Below, one piece after another: positions 1 to 8,985 of a stretch of 64,000 nt of DNA. Made by a program: the position numbers and the translations under genes. The notes under the pieces were generated by a model. It saw nothing but the letters and a program-made list of their open reading frames with translations. It ran no database searches and had not been told where the DNA came from. The stretch is from Butyrivibrio sp. X503 (lineage in GTDB: Bacteria > Bacillota > Clostridia > Lachnospirales > Lachnospiraceae). The stretch spans positions 62,001 to 126,000 of the forward strand of contig NZ_RAIQ01000008.1 in assembly GCF_003625475.1 (NCBI RefSeq). Direction: 5' to 3'. The number at the start of each line of letters is the position of its first letter. The first letter of the stretch is position 1.

Positions 1-1
1 A

Positions 2-814
2 CTAAGAGGAGTAGTTAGCATTTTTAAAGAAAAAAGAATATACCCAGTTGTTACTCCGGTATATTCAACTCAGTTACTATCTGATAAGGTGGCATTGATA
101 TCAGGAGGAACTGGTGGAATAGGGAAAGCAATAGTGAAAGCGTTTTTAGAAAGCGGATGCAAGGTCATTATTGCAGGAACTAACCAGTCAAAATTATCGC
201 AGCTTTGTACGGAATTAGGTGCGAATGAAAATGTGAGGAGTATGGTAATTGATATTACAGATGTATCTTCATTAAAGGATAAAATTAATGAGGCATGCAG
301 TAAATATGGGACAATTGATATTCTTGTTAATTGTGCTGGTATCATAAATAAGAATACTTTTTTTGATATTACTGAAGATGAATATAATTCGATAATGGAT
401 ATAAATACCAAAGGTGTGTTTTTTCTTTGCCAGGCGGTGGCAGAAAAGATGATTGAATTAGGTGTGAAAGGACATATTTTAAATATAACTTCATCATCTG
501 CGCTTAGACCGGCATGGACACCATACGAGATGAGTAAATGGGCGGTAAGAGGATTTACTATTGGCTTAGCAGATTCTCTTATAGATAAGGGAATTATCGT
601 CAACGCTATTGGCCCTGGGCCAGTTGCAACTCCTATGTTAGGAAAGTCAGAGGGAGATTCTATGTATAAAGAATCAAGCCCTGTACATAGATTTGCACAT
701 CCTGATGAAATTGCAAGTATGGCTGTTTTTTTATGTAGTTCAATGGGAAATTATATAGTTGGTGACACCGTATATATGACTGGTGGTAGTGGCATTATTT
801 CCTTGCATAGATGA
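2..814 (+). CDS. SDR-family oxidoreductase, 5' end uncertain or cut by the window edge
   Basis: This is a short-chain dehydrogenase/reductase using NAD(P)H, probably acting on a sugar or polyol precursor. Visible motifs are the cofactor loop SGGTGGIGKA, NCAGI in place of the usual NNAG, a serine in ITSSS and the catalytic pair in YEMSK. The reading frame is open to the first base. The first canonical start, GTG at 89, would begin right at the first Rossmann strand and lose the usual lead-in, so the real start is probably earlier. AGGAG at 7-11 lies 8 bases before an in-frame ATT at 20, which would give a plausible N-terminus MFKEKRIYPVV. The true start could also lie left of the window. LicD follows after about 50 bases. 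The substrate cannot be read from the sequence. Confidence 0.8.
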   Translation, partial: LRGVVSIFKEKRIYPVVTPVYSTQLLSDKVALISGGTGGIGKAIVKAFLESGCKVIIAGTNQSKLSQLCTELGANENVRSMVIDITDVSSLKDKINEACSKYGTIDILVNCAGIINKNTFFDITEDEYNSIMDINTKGVFFLCQAVAEKMIELGVKGHILNITSSSALRPAWTPYEMSKWAVRGFTIGLADSLIDKGIIVNAIGPGPVATPMLGKSEGDSMYKESSPVHRFAHPDEIASMAVFLCSSMGNYIVGDTVYMTGGSGIISLHR

Positions 815-864
815 AGTAATCATCCCTTTTAGAAGTGGTTATTATGCTATCGGAGTAAGCAAGT

Positions 865-1677
865 ATGGGAATCAAATTATCTGAGAAAGAAATTAAATCT
901 ATTCAAATAAAAATTTTAAATGATATAAGCGCTTATTGCGAAAAAGAGAGTTTGGTTTATTTTCTGGCATATGGATCGCTTATTGGTGCGATTCGGCATA
1001 AAGGTTTTATCCCTTGGGATGATGATATAGATATATGTATGCCAAGGAAAGATTATGATAAATTAGTAAATGGCTATAATAGGAATAATCATGGCGACAC
1101 TATGCTATTATCTCCAGAGACAGATCCTGATTATTACGTCACTTCTGCAAAAATAGTTGATACGCGTACAATATTAAAGGAATATGTTTCTACCGATAAG
1201 ACTATAGGTGTATATGTTGATGTTTTTCCTGTAGATACATGGCCGAACGATTTAAAGCTTGCGCAACGGCATCAAAGAAAAATCCTTTTTTGGAGGAGGC
1301 TACTAACTCTAAAGAATCTTATTGTTTCAAAAGATAGAGGGATATTAAAGAACATAGTGATATCTATCGGACATGTTATTCTGTTTCCTGTTTCTAAACG
1401 TAAAATAATTGAAAAAATAATGGTTATATCACAAAAATACAATTATATCGATAATCCAAAATATAAGGGAACAGTTTCGGAACCGGATTATGGTATGGGT
1501 GAGATAATGCCTTCTGAATGGATGGAGGAAATAACTGAAGCTGTGTTTGAAAATTATAAGTTTAAAGTCCCGGTTCATTATGATGATATTCTTAAACAAC
1601 TTTATGGTGATTATATGAAGTTACCACCTAAGGAAATGCAAGTTTCTCATCACGGATTTGATGTGTGGTGGAAATGA
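865..1677 (+). CDS. licD: LicD-family phosphotransferase (phosphocholine-type decoration of a glycan)
   Basis: LicD proteins transfer a phospho-substituent, classically phosphocholine from CDP-choline, onto cell-surface glycans. The family core is clear near residues 33-65: AYGSLIGAIRHKG followed by IPWDDDIDICMPRKDY, whose acidic cluster forms the metal and nucleotide site. At 270 residues it has the usual length. The start ATG has an upstream CGGAG. Its stop overlaps the start of the next gene (ATGA), so the two are translationally coupled. A LicC/LicA fusion and a choline-type transporter a few kilobases downstream make phosphocholine the most likely group. Ribitol phosphate or another phospho-alcohol cannot be excluded. 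Confidence 0.88.
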   Translation: MGIKLSEKEIKSIQIKILNDISAYCEKESLVYFLAYGSLIGAIRHKGFIPWDDDIDICMPRKDYDKLVNGYNRNNHGDTMLLSPETDPDYYVTSAKIVDTRTILKEYVSTDKTIGVYVDVFPVDTWPNDLKLAQRHQRKILFWRRLLTLKNLIVSKDRGILKNIVISIGHVILFPVSKRKIIEKIMVISQKYNYIDNPKYKGTVSEPDYGMGEIMPSEWMEEITEAVFENYKFKVPVHYDDILKQLYGDYMKLPPKEMQVSHHGFDVWWK

Positions 1678-3305
1678 AAATAGAGAGATTAGTTATGAGA
1701 TTTCAGAATATTATAAATGTAAATCGTAAAAAAATAGTATCTATTATATTCTTTGTAATTATTGCTACCCCGTTATTGCTCCAAGTATTAGGTGAATGGA
1801 CGGGGTATAGTTTTGATTATTCTCTGAATGGGTATACTGATATTTATGAAAAGCCAAAAGCATCGCTTAAAGAGTGGATGAAGGGGGAGTATCAAAAACA
1901 ATATTCGGATTGGGTTAGTAATAATTTTGTTACGCGAGGATTAGGAATAAAAAACTATAATCAGATAAGATATTCTTTATTTGATATTGGGAATGGAAAG
2001 CAAGTAATTGGAAAAGATCATTATATTTTCCAACAACCATATATTGATGCATACCTCTGTCTTAACGAAGATAACAATTATATTTACGAGGGCAATAAGA
2101 ATAAATTGCAGAAATATGTCGGTGATTTGGTAGAGATTGATCACAAATTAAAAAAAGTTGGGAAAAAATTATTTTTTTATATAACACCGTCTAAAGCACG
2201 CTATTTTTCTGATAAGATTCCTGATAGATATTATAAGATGAGTGGTTCTGATTCTTCATTATCCGGATATGAGTATTTGAAATATTTACTTACTGAAACT
2301 GATTTGAATTATCTTGATTCAAATCAGTTGTTCAAAGATTCATCGGTTGATATAAGTTTTTATTCGACGGGAATACATTGGAGTAGGCCATTTGAACAAG
2401 TTACTGATAAAAAAATAATTGAGGCGCTATCTGATTGTTCAGGTGAACAATATAGAAATATTGAGTTGGGTGGGTTAAATTCTAGCTATATTCCGTATTG
2501 GAGAGACAGTGATGTTCAAGATTTATTAAATATATTTACAGCCCCCAAAGAAACATATTATGAATATGTTTCAAATATTGATGTAGAAGAATATAAGCCG
2601 TTACGTGCTTTGCTTCAAGGCGGATCATTTGCTCAAGGTTTGATAACGGATTATTTTGACGAATCCATAGATTCTTCTTTGTATTATATTAACTACAATA
2701 AGCATCTTTATGATAATAATACAGGTGATCATCAAACGATATCCGAATGGGATGATGTGGATTTTCAAAAACTGCTAGACGGTTCGGATTGGGTTATTAT
2801 TGAACTTAATGAAGCGGTTATTTCGAATTATTCTGATGGTTTTGTTGAGTATCTTGATAATTATTTGGATTCATATGTACCAAGGAAGCAAGAACTAGCT
2901 GATAATTTTGTTCCCAGCCAAGAATTAAGCAGAACAAGGGCAAGAGGATATTATGGTTATGAAGATACATATCGTTGGACTACTAATGACAGTAGCTTAA
3001 CTTTGTATAATGAGCGTATAGCTGAAGAAGGATTAAAAATAGAATTTGTAGTTCCGGATCAATTGGTAGTAGAAGGAAGTGTAACAGTAAAAATATTTGT
3101 GAATGGGCAAATGTGTACAGATGAAACATACACGGATTTTGGAGATTACTGTGTTAACATAAAACCGGAAAAAATTGAATCAAAAAAAGATACATATTGT
3201 ATTGAGATTGTTAGTAGTAAATGCTTTGTTCCGAGTGAATTGGGGAACAGTACAGATAGTAGAGTTCTTTCATTAAAAATGAAGTATATAGGAGAGAACG
3301 AGTAA
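1674..3305 (+). CDS. AlgJ/DHHW-like membrane-anchored SGNH protein, MBOAT partner
   Basis: This protein of about 543 residues has one N-terminal membrane segment (roughly residues 16-36) and an extracytoplasmic domain. It resembles the AlgJ/AlgX/DHHW group that completes O-acetylation of exopolysaccharides after an MBOAT protein passes the acyl group across the membrane. The block FYSTGIHWSRP aligns with the family's Y-x-T-D-H/T-H-W block, and LQGGSFAQGL with its G-D-S-F nucleophile block. The histidine and serine are kept, but the aspartate of the D-x-H pair reads Gly. I chose the ATG that overlaps the licD stop. A GTG nine bases earlier is the alternative. The stop shares a base with the following MBOAT start (TAATG). 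A C-terminal beta-rich extension of about 130 residues may bind glycan. Confidence 0.72.
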   Translation: MKIERLVMRFQNIINVNRKKIVSIIFFVIIATPLLLQVLGEWTGYSFDYSLNGYTDIYEKPKASLKEWMKGEYQKQYSDWVSNNFVTRGLGIKNYNQIRYSLFDIGNGKQVIGKDHYIFQQPYIDAYLCLNEDNNYIYEGNKNKLQKYVGDLVEIDHKLKKVGKKLFFYITPSKARYFSDKIPDRYYKMSGSDSSLSGYEYLKYLLTETDLNYLDSNQLFKDSSVDISFYSTGIHWSRPFEQVTDKKIIEALSDCSGEQYRNIELGGLNSSYIPYWRDSDVQDLLNIFTAPKETYYEYVSNIDVEEYKPLRALLQGGSFAQGLITDYFDESIDSSLYYINYNKHLYDNNTGDHQTISEWDDVDFQKLLDGSDWVIIELNEAVISNYSDGFVEYLDNYLDSYVPRKQELADNFVPSQELSRTRARGYYGYEDTYRWTTNDSSLTLYNERIAEEGLKIEFVVPDQLVVEGSVTVKIFVNGQMCTDETYTDFGDYCVNIKPEKIESKKDTYCIEIVSSKCFVPSELGNSTDSRVLSLKMKYIGENE

Positions 3306-4669
3306 TGATATTTAATTCAGCCTTTTTTATGTTTGTTTTTTTGCCACTATGTTTGGCGGGTTATTTTTTGATAAATAATAAATTTCATAATATTTTTCTT
3401 ATGTTGGTTTCATTGTTTTTTTATTCTTGGGGAGAACCAATCAATATAGTTTTTCTGCTATTGTCAATAAGTGCTAATTATGCTCTTGCCAAAGCGATTG
3501 GTAGATTGAATAGAAAATTTAAGAGAATTGTTTTTCTTTTTACTATATTAGCTAATATATCGTTACTGTTCGCATTTAAATACTTTAGCTTTGTTGTTAG
3601 CAACACACCGTTTAGTATAGGGCCAAAGCATATAATTCTTCCGTTAGGAATATCTTTTTACAGTTTTAAATGTTTATCATATGTTATTGACGTATATGAA
3701 AATAGAATAGAAGCGGAAAAGAATATTTTGAAATTTGGATTATATGTATCATTTTTTCCGCAACTGATAGCTGGACCGATTACAAGATATGGAGATATTG
3801 AACCACAGATTAGTGATAGAAGAGTATCTTTTGAGGGGATTTATAATGGGGCAATTCGTTTCATGAAGGGATTTTCGAAAAAAGTTCTTATTTCAGACCA
3901 ATTGATAAATATAGTCTCTATCATCTTTGATAGTAATGGATATTCTGCTCCGATAGCTTGGTTGGGTGCCATTGCGTATACTATTGAAATATATTTTGAT
4001 TTTAGTGGTTACTCTGATATGGCTATAGGTTTGGGAATGATGTTTGGTTTTGAAACAAAAGAAAATTTCAATCTACCATATATTGCTACGTCTATTCAAG
4101 ATTTTTGGAGAAGGTGGCATATTTCATTATCGACTTGGTTTAGAGATTATGTATATTATCCTCTTGGAGGGAGTTATTGCTCCAAATTACGAACCTACTT
4201 TAATGTTTTAGTTGTTTTCGGATTAACTGGGCTTTGGCATGGGGCTAATTGGAATTTTGTAGTGTGGGGGTTATTTTATGCATTATTTTTAATTGCAGAA
4301 AGGGCTGGGTTGAAGAATATATTAGTAAAGCTTCCGCGTTTAATTCAGCATATATATGCACTATCTGTTATTATCATAGGCTGGGTCTTTTTTAGAGCTA
4401 ATAACATAAATGCAGCTTTAAGATATATAAAGAATATGTTTAGCATTAATTCTAGATGGTATGCTGATTTATTATCAATTGTTGATAAACAATTGGTTTT
4501 CTGTATAATTTTAGGCATCGTTTTTTCTTTTGGTTTTTCAGTATGGTTGGAGAAAAGGCTAGTAGATAATAGATGGATTTGTGATTTGATGATTGTTATG
4601 ATATTTCTGATAGCCATCGGATATATGTGGGGAGGTGGATTTAGTCCATTTTTATATTCACAATTCTGA
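3305..4669 (+). CDS. MBOAT-family membrane O-acyltransferase (AlgI-like)
   Basis: AlgI-like MBOAT proteins move acyl groups, usually acetyl, through the membrane to modify extracytoplasmic glycans. The signature is present: FWRRWHISLSTWFRDYVYYP, then the conserved histidine in TGLWHGANWNFVVWG. At 454 residues with many hydrophobic helices it has normal family size. It starts on the last base of the preceding AlgJ-like gene's stop, so the pair is coupled and is the first of three MBOAT/SGNH pairs in this window. The gene is notably AT-rich: bases 3301-3360 hold 19 G/C of 60. That suggests this part of the locus has a different origin from the downstream glycan genes. Confidence 0.9.
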   Translation: MIFNSAFFMFVFLPLCLAGYFLINNKFHNIFLMLVSLFFYSWGEPINIVFLLLSISANYALAKAIGRLNRKFKRIVFLFTILANISLLFAFKYFSFVVSNTPFSIGPKHIILPLGISFYSFKCLSYVIDVYENRIEAEKNILKFGLYVSFFPQLIAGPITRYGDIEPQISDRRVSFEGIYNGAIRFMKGFSKKVLISDQLINIVSIIFDSNGYSAPIAWLGAIAYTIEIYFDFSGYSDMAIGLGMMFGFETKENFNLPYIATSIQDFWRRWHISLSTWFRDYVYYPLGGSYCSKLRTYFNVLVVFGLTGLWHGANWNFVVWGLFYALFLIAERAGLKNILVKLPRLIQHIYALSVIIIGWVFFRANNINAALRYIKNMFSINSRWYADLLSIVDKQLVFCIILGIVFSFGFSVWLEKRLVDNRWICDLMIVMIFLIAIGYMWGGGFSPFLYSQF

Positions 4670-4745
4670 AGTTTCATTGCTATTTTTATTATTGCGTTCA
4701 AGAAATATGAGTTTTATATTTTGATAAAAGTGGAGTAATATTTGA

Positions 4746-6545
4746 ATGAAAAATACTGAAAGAGCTGATTTAAGAGATATCAAAAAACATGAATATGATA
4801 TCCTATATCATCTCTATACTGAACCTTATATTAATCAGCGTATTCTAGCTAAAGCGTCAGGCCATAGCTTGGGAGTCGTTAATAAGTCGTTGAATAAACT
4901 GATTTCTCAAGGCTTCTTGGATGGAAAGGGCAGGCTAACCAAGTTATCTCGCGATCTTATTGATTCTAGGAAACCTAAAAATGCTATCATTCTGGCTGCA
5001 GGATTTGGCATGAGAATGGTTCCAATCAATCTAACTACACCCAAAGCATTGATAGAGGTTAATGGAGAGAGGCTTATAGATAGGCTTATAAGTCAGCTTC
5101 ATGATGTGGGAATAAGGGATATAACTGTTATAGTTGGATTTATGAAAGACAACTTTGAGTATTTGATTGATGAGTATGGGGTAAAGCTTACTTATGCAGC
5201 TGACTATGCGAGTACAAACAATATTCATAGCTTAAGAACTGCAATAGATGAAATCGGCAATACATATATTATTCCTTGTGATATATGGTGTGATCGCAAT
5301 CCGTTTAGGAGTCATGAGCTTTATTCGTGGTATATGGTAAGTGATATTGTTGATGAAACCTCAAGCGTAAGAATAAATCGTAAGATGGAACTCATTAAGA
5401 TTCCTAAGCATTCGGGCGGTAATGCAATGATAGGGATATGTTATCTTACAGAAGATGAGGCGACTGTAGTTAAAGAGAAAATATTAAGCTATTGCAAGAA
5501 TCCTTTATATGATGATAAGTTTTGGGAAGAATCATTGTATAAGAATGATAAGATGATCGTAAGAGCTAGGGTTGTTCATTCTTCAGATGTAGTTGAGATT
5601 AATACTTATGAACAGCTTCGAGATCTTGATTCTGATTCTAATCAGTTAAAATCAGATGCGCTTAAGACAATAAGCAAAGAACTATGCTGCAATGGTGATA
5701 ATATAGTTGATATTAAAGTATTAAAGAAAGGAATGACTAATAGATCTTTTCTTTTCCGAATTGATGATGGTGAGAATGTCGGTAAATATATTATGCGAAT
5801 TCCCGGAGAGGGAACAGACAAGCTTATCAACAGAGAGCATGAGGCTATGGTATTTAAGACTATAAGCGGGCTTGGGATATGTGATGATCCTGTTTATATC
5901 AATTCTGAAAACGGTTATAAGATTACTAAATATTTGGAAGGCATAAGAGCATGTGATCCTGAAAATGAGGATGACCTTCACAAGTGCATGAAAAAGCTGA
6001 GAGCTTTTCATGATATGAAATTAAAGGTTGATCATTCATTTGATATTTTTGATCAGATTGAATTTTATGAGTCGTTATGGGGCGGAGAACCATCAGTATA
6101 TCATGATTACATGAAGACCAAGGAAAACGTTATGGGGTTAAAGACTGCTATAGACAGTTATAAGAAGGAGTTTTGCCTGACTCATATAGATGCTGTTCCT
6201 GATAATTTTTTGTTTTATAAGAATGAAAACGGAGAAGAAATGCTCCAACTAACGGATTGGGAGTATTCCGGGATGCAAGATCCACATGTAGATATAGCTA
6301 TGTTCTGTATTTACGCCATGTATGATAAAGAAAGGGTTGACAGACTTATAGACATTTATTTTGGAAATGGATGTGATATTGATACCAGGGCAAAGATTTA
6401 TTGTTATATTTCTATGTGCGGGCTTTTATGGTCTAACTGGTGTGAGTATAAGAGAAATCTTGGCGTGGAGTTTGGAGAATACAGTTTGGCTCAGTATAGA
6501 TATGCCAAGGAATATTTTAAATATGCTAAAGAACTGATGAATTGA
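4746..6545 (+). CDS. Winged-helix / LicC cytidylyltransferase / LicA choline kinase fusion
   Basis: Three domains share 599 residues. Residues about 10-75 look like a winged helix-turn-helix. Residues 78-290 are a sugar-nucleotidyltransferase fold of the LicC type (LAAGFGMRM at 83-91, PK at 99-100). Residues about 305-599 are a LicA/choline kinase-like phosphotransferase with TH480-I-D482 and N487, then LTDWEY near 502-507. The enzyme could phosphorylate choline and then form CDP-choline, the donor for LicD. The order on the chain is nucleotidyltransferase first, kinase second. The start ATG has GTGGAG upstream. The partly matching nucleotidyltransferase gene and the BCCT transporter follow at once. 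Ethanolamine or a related amino-alcohol is possible. The N-terminal domain may be regulatory or only structural. Confidence 0.85.
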   Translation: MKNTERADLRDIKKHEYDILYHLYTEPYINQRILAKASGHSLGVVNKSLNKLISQGFLDGKGRLTKLSRDLIDSRKPKNAIILAAGFGMRMVPINLTTPKALIEVNGERLIDRLISQLHDVGIRDITVIVGFMKDNFEYLIDEYGVKLTYAADYASTNNIHSLRTAIDEIGNTYIIPCDIWCDRNPFRSHELYSWYMVSDIVDETSSVRINRKMELIKIPKHSGGNAMIGICYLTEDEATVVKEKILSYCKNPLYDDKFWEESLYKNDKMIVRARVVHSSDVVEINTYEQLRDLDSDSNQLKSDALKTISKELCCNGDNIVDIKVLKKGMTNRSFLFRIDDGENVGKYIMRIPGEGTDKLINREHEAMVFKTISGLGICDDPVYINSENGYKITKYLEGIRACDPENEDDLHKCMKKLRAFHDMKLKVDHSFDIFDQIEFYESLWGGEPSVYHDYMKTKENVMGLKTAIDSYKKEFCLTHIDAVPDNFLFYKNENGEEMLQLTDWEYSGMQDPHVDIAMFCIYAMYDKERVDRLIDIYFGNGCDIDTRAKIYCYISMCGLLWSNWCEYKRNLGVEFGEYSLAQYRYAKEYFKYAKELMN

Positions 6546-6560
6546 GCGGGTTTTAATAAA

Positions 6561-7307
6561 ATGGCAAAAGAATTATCCCTGGAAGAAGTAAATAAAGTGA
6601 AACGAGCCATTATTATGGCTGCCGGAATTGGTAAAAGAATGCAGCCGCTGACATTAGAAGTGCCCAAACCTCTGGTTAAAGTTAATGGAATCAGAATGAT
6701 AGATACGGTTGTTGATGGCCTTAGGAAAAACGGCATTAATGAGATTTATGTTGTAGTTGGTTATCTTAAGGAACAGTTTTATGAGTGGGCACGAGGACAG
6801 AGCAAAGTAGAGATTATAGAGAATCCTTACTATGAAACTTGTAATAATATAAGCTCGTTATATGTTGCGCGTGATCATCTGGAAGATTGTATCATTCTTG
6901 ACGGAGATCAGATAATATATAATCCTGCAATTTTAGATCCATCATTTATCCGTTCAGGGTATAATGCTGTATGGTGTGAAGGAGAAACAGATGAATGGCT
7001 TATGGATGTTGATAGCGGGGTAGTTAGATCGTGTTCAAGAAACGGCGGTTCACATGGATGGCAACTATATTCAATATCTCGATGGTCTAAGCGTGATGGA
7101 GACAGATTAAAAAGAGATTTGGAGTTTGAATTTGAATCCGGAAACAGAGATATATACTGGGATGATGTTGCGATGTTTTGCCATTTTGATAATTATGAGC
7201 TTGGCATCTATGAAATGAAGGCTTCAGATATTATAGAGATTGATAGTTTGGATGAACTGGCAAAGCTTGATTCCAAATATCTATCGTTTATTGATAATAA
7301 AAAATAA
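6561..7307 (+). CDS. LicC-like nucleotidyltransferase
   Basis: This is a stand-alone nucleotidyltransferase of 248 residues in the LicC/MobA-like family. The signature AAGIGKRMQPLT and PKPLVKVNG sits near residues 18-43, with acidic metal-ligand candidates in DGDQIIY. It resembles the middle domain of the upstream fusion but has no kinase or winged-helix part. It lies 15 bases downstream of that gene and 34 bases upstream of the transporter. Two cytidylyltransferases in one cassette suggest either two related alcohol substrates or one catalytic and one accessory copy. The nucleotide and the alcohol cannot be fixed from sequence alone; CTP with phosphocholine is the default from context. Confidence 0.82.
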   Translation: MAKELSLEEVNKVKRAIIMAAGIGKRMQPLTLEVPKPLVKVNGIRMIDTVVDGLRKNGINEIYVVVGYLKEQFYEWARGQSKVEIIENPYYETCNNISSLYVARDHLEDCIILDGDQIIYNPAILDPSFIRSGYNAVWCEGETDEWLMDVDSGVVRSCSRNGGSHGWQLYSISRWSKRDGDRLKRDLEFEFESGNRDIYWDDVAMFCHFDNYELGIYEMKASDIIEIDSLDELAKLDSKYLSFIDNKK

Positions 7308-7308
7308 A

Positions 7309-7324
7309 ATACACGTACGTGTAT
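7309..7324. promoter_or_regulatory. Perfect 16-bp palindrome before the transporter gene
   Basis: ATACACGTACGTGTAT reads the same on both strands. It lies right after the preceding stop codon and about 5 bases before the AGAGGAAAAG ribosome site of the BCCT gene. It could be a protein operator or a short loop affecting translation of the transporter. No promoter hexamers are evident next to it. Confidence 0.5.
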
Positions 7325-7341
7325 ATTAGAGAGGAAAAGAA

Positions 7342-8886
7342 ATGGGAAACACAACAAATGTAGCAGAGAAGAACAGGATAGACTGGCTTATTACGCTTGT
7401 TCCATTTATTCTTATCATGGTGCTAGCGGTGTATTTGTTCATATTCCCTGAGCAGGCAAATGCTGTAATTGCTCAGGTGCGTTTTTTCTTTGGTGATACA
7501 CTTGGAAGTTATTATTTGATCATTGGTCTGGGAGTATTGATCATATCTTTATATTTGTCTTTTAGCGAATATGGGAAAATAGTTCTTGGAAAACAGGATG
7601 AAAAGCCTAAGTATAGCTTTTTTACATGGGGATCGATGATGTTTACCTGCGGACTTGCAGCAGATATTCTTTTTTATTCATTTGCTGAGTGGGTAATGTA
7701 TGCAACTAATCCGCACATAGCTGAGATGGGCGGGGATGTTACAGAATGGGCAGGAGTATTCCCGTTGTTTCATTGGAGTTTTATTCCGTGGTCTTTTTAT
7801 CTTGTACTTGCTGTAGCATTCGGATTTATGCTTCACTGCAGAAAACGTGATAGACAGAGATACTCTGAGGCATGTTTGCCTGTAATCGGAGAAAAACATG
7901 CGCACGGTTTACTTGGCCGTATTATTGATCTGTTTGCACTCTTTGCGTTACTTGCCGGAACAGCGACAACATTCTCGGTTGCAACACCTCTTATGGCTGA
8001 AATAATAGTTACTTTGTTTGGAATAACTCTTTCGCGTACTGCTGTAACTATTATCATTCTTCTTCTTACATGCGCAGTATATACATATGCAGTTTTGCAT
8101 GGATTCAAAGGAATAAGCTTCCTTGCTAAACTCTGTATTTATATGTTTTTTGGATTACAAATAGTAGTTCTTTTATTTGGTGGTGAGGGAAGATTTATTA
8201 TAGAAAACGGTGTACAGAGTCTGGGAAAGATGGTCCAGGAGTTTATCAGTCTCAGTACATACACTGATCCGGCCAGAACCAACAGCTTTCCCCAGGATTG
8301 GACCATCTATTATTGGGCATATTGGATGGTATGGTGTATAGCAGCACCATTCTTCATAGGTAACATTAGTAGAGGAAGGACAATTAAGCAAACTATACTT
8401 GGTGGATATATATTTGGAGTTGGAAGTACAATAAGCTCTTTTATTGTTCTTGGTAATTACAGCTTGGGACTCCAAACGGCCGGAACACAGGACTTCATTG
8501 CTCAATATGAAGCAAGTGGAGATTTATATGAACTGATCATGAATATTATACATAGCATGCCGGGAAGTGGACTTATACTTGTGTGGATACTTCTCTGTAT
8601 GATTTTCTTTTATGCAACGAGCTTTGATTCTATAGCGTATACAGCTGCTTGCTATAGCTATAAAAAGCTTGAAGAAGATGAAAAGCCTAGCACTATGATC
8701 ACATTGCTATGGTGTATTTTGCTGATAGTCCTTCCGATTGCGCTGGTGTTTAGCGAGAGTTCGATGAATAATATCCAATCAGTGAGCATAATAAGTGCAT
8801 TCCCAATAGGGATTATAATGATATTGATGATATGGAGTTTTCTTAAGGATTCTAAGAAGTATATCAAAGAGAACAAGGAAAAATGA
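7342..8886 (+). CDS. BCCT-family transporter, likely choline/betaine uptake
   Basis: BCCT transporters import quaternary amines such as choline, glycine betaine and carnitine. This 514-residue protein has about twelve hydrophobic helices and the family signature DWTIYYWAYWMVWC followed by PFFIGNISRGRT near residues 320-345. FAEWVMYATNP earlier is also typical of the family. It sits directly downstream of the two LicC-like genes, in the role of LicB in known phosphocholine operons, so choline import for CDP-choline synthesis is the simplest reading. A good AGAGGAAAAG precedes the ATG. A 16-bp palindrome lies just upstream and an inverted repeat with a promoter follows the stop. Confidence 0.9.
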   Translation: MGNTTNVAEKNRIDWLITLVPFILIMVLAVYLFIFPEQANAVIAQVRFFFGDTLGSYYLIIGLGVLIISLYLSFSEYGKIVLGKQDEKPKYSFFTWGSMMFTCGLAADILFYSFAEWVMYATNPHIAEMGGDVTEWAGVFPLFHWSFIPWSFYLVLAVAFGFMLHCRKRDRQRYSEACLPVIGEKHAHGLLGRIIDLFALFALLAGTATTFSVATPLMAEIIVTLFGITLSRTAVTIIILLLTCAVYTYAVLHGFKGISFLAKLCIYMFFGLQIVVLLFGGEGRFIIENGVQSLGKMVQEFISLSTYTDPARTNSFPQDWTIYYWAYWMVWCIAAPFFIGNISRGRTIKQTILGGYIFGVGSTISSFIVLGNYSLGLQTAGTQDFIAQYEASGDLYELIMNIIHSMPGSGLILVWILLCMIFFYATSFDSIAYTAACYSYKKLEEDEKPSTMITLLWCILLIVLPIALVFSESSMNNIQSVSIISAFPIGIIMILMIWSFLKDSKKYIKENKEK

Positions 8887-8904
8887 TTAAGCATTTGAAA
8901 TTAT

Positions 8905-8942
8905 TGTAATGGTATACTCTATATTGTAGTATTATCATTACA
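8905..8942 (+). promoter_or_regulatory. Extended -10 promoter inside an inverted repeat, upstream of capE
   Basis: TATACT at 8913-8918 is preceded by TGG, an extended -10 element; no -35 at normal spacing is visible. The element lies within the left part of an inverted repeat, TGTAATG (8905-8911) with CATTACA (8936-8942), whose arms extend imperfectly through TACT and AGTA. It probably starts transcription of the FucNAc operon near 8925. The overlap suggests repressor control, or a hairpin serving as the end of the lic transcript. Confidence 0.5.
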
Positions 8943-8985
8943 GATTAAATAATCATATTTGTTATGGAGAAGAGGATTATAATTG

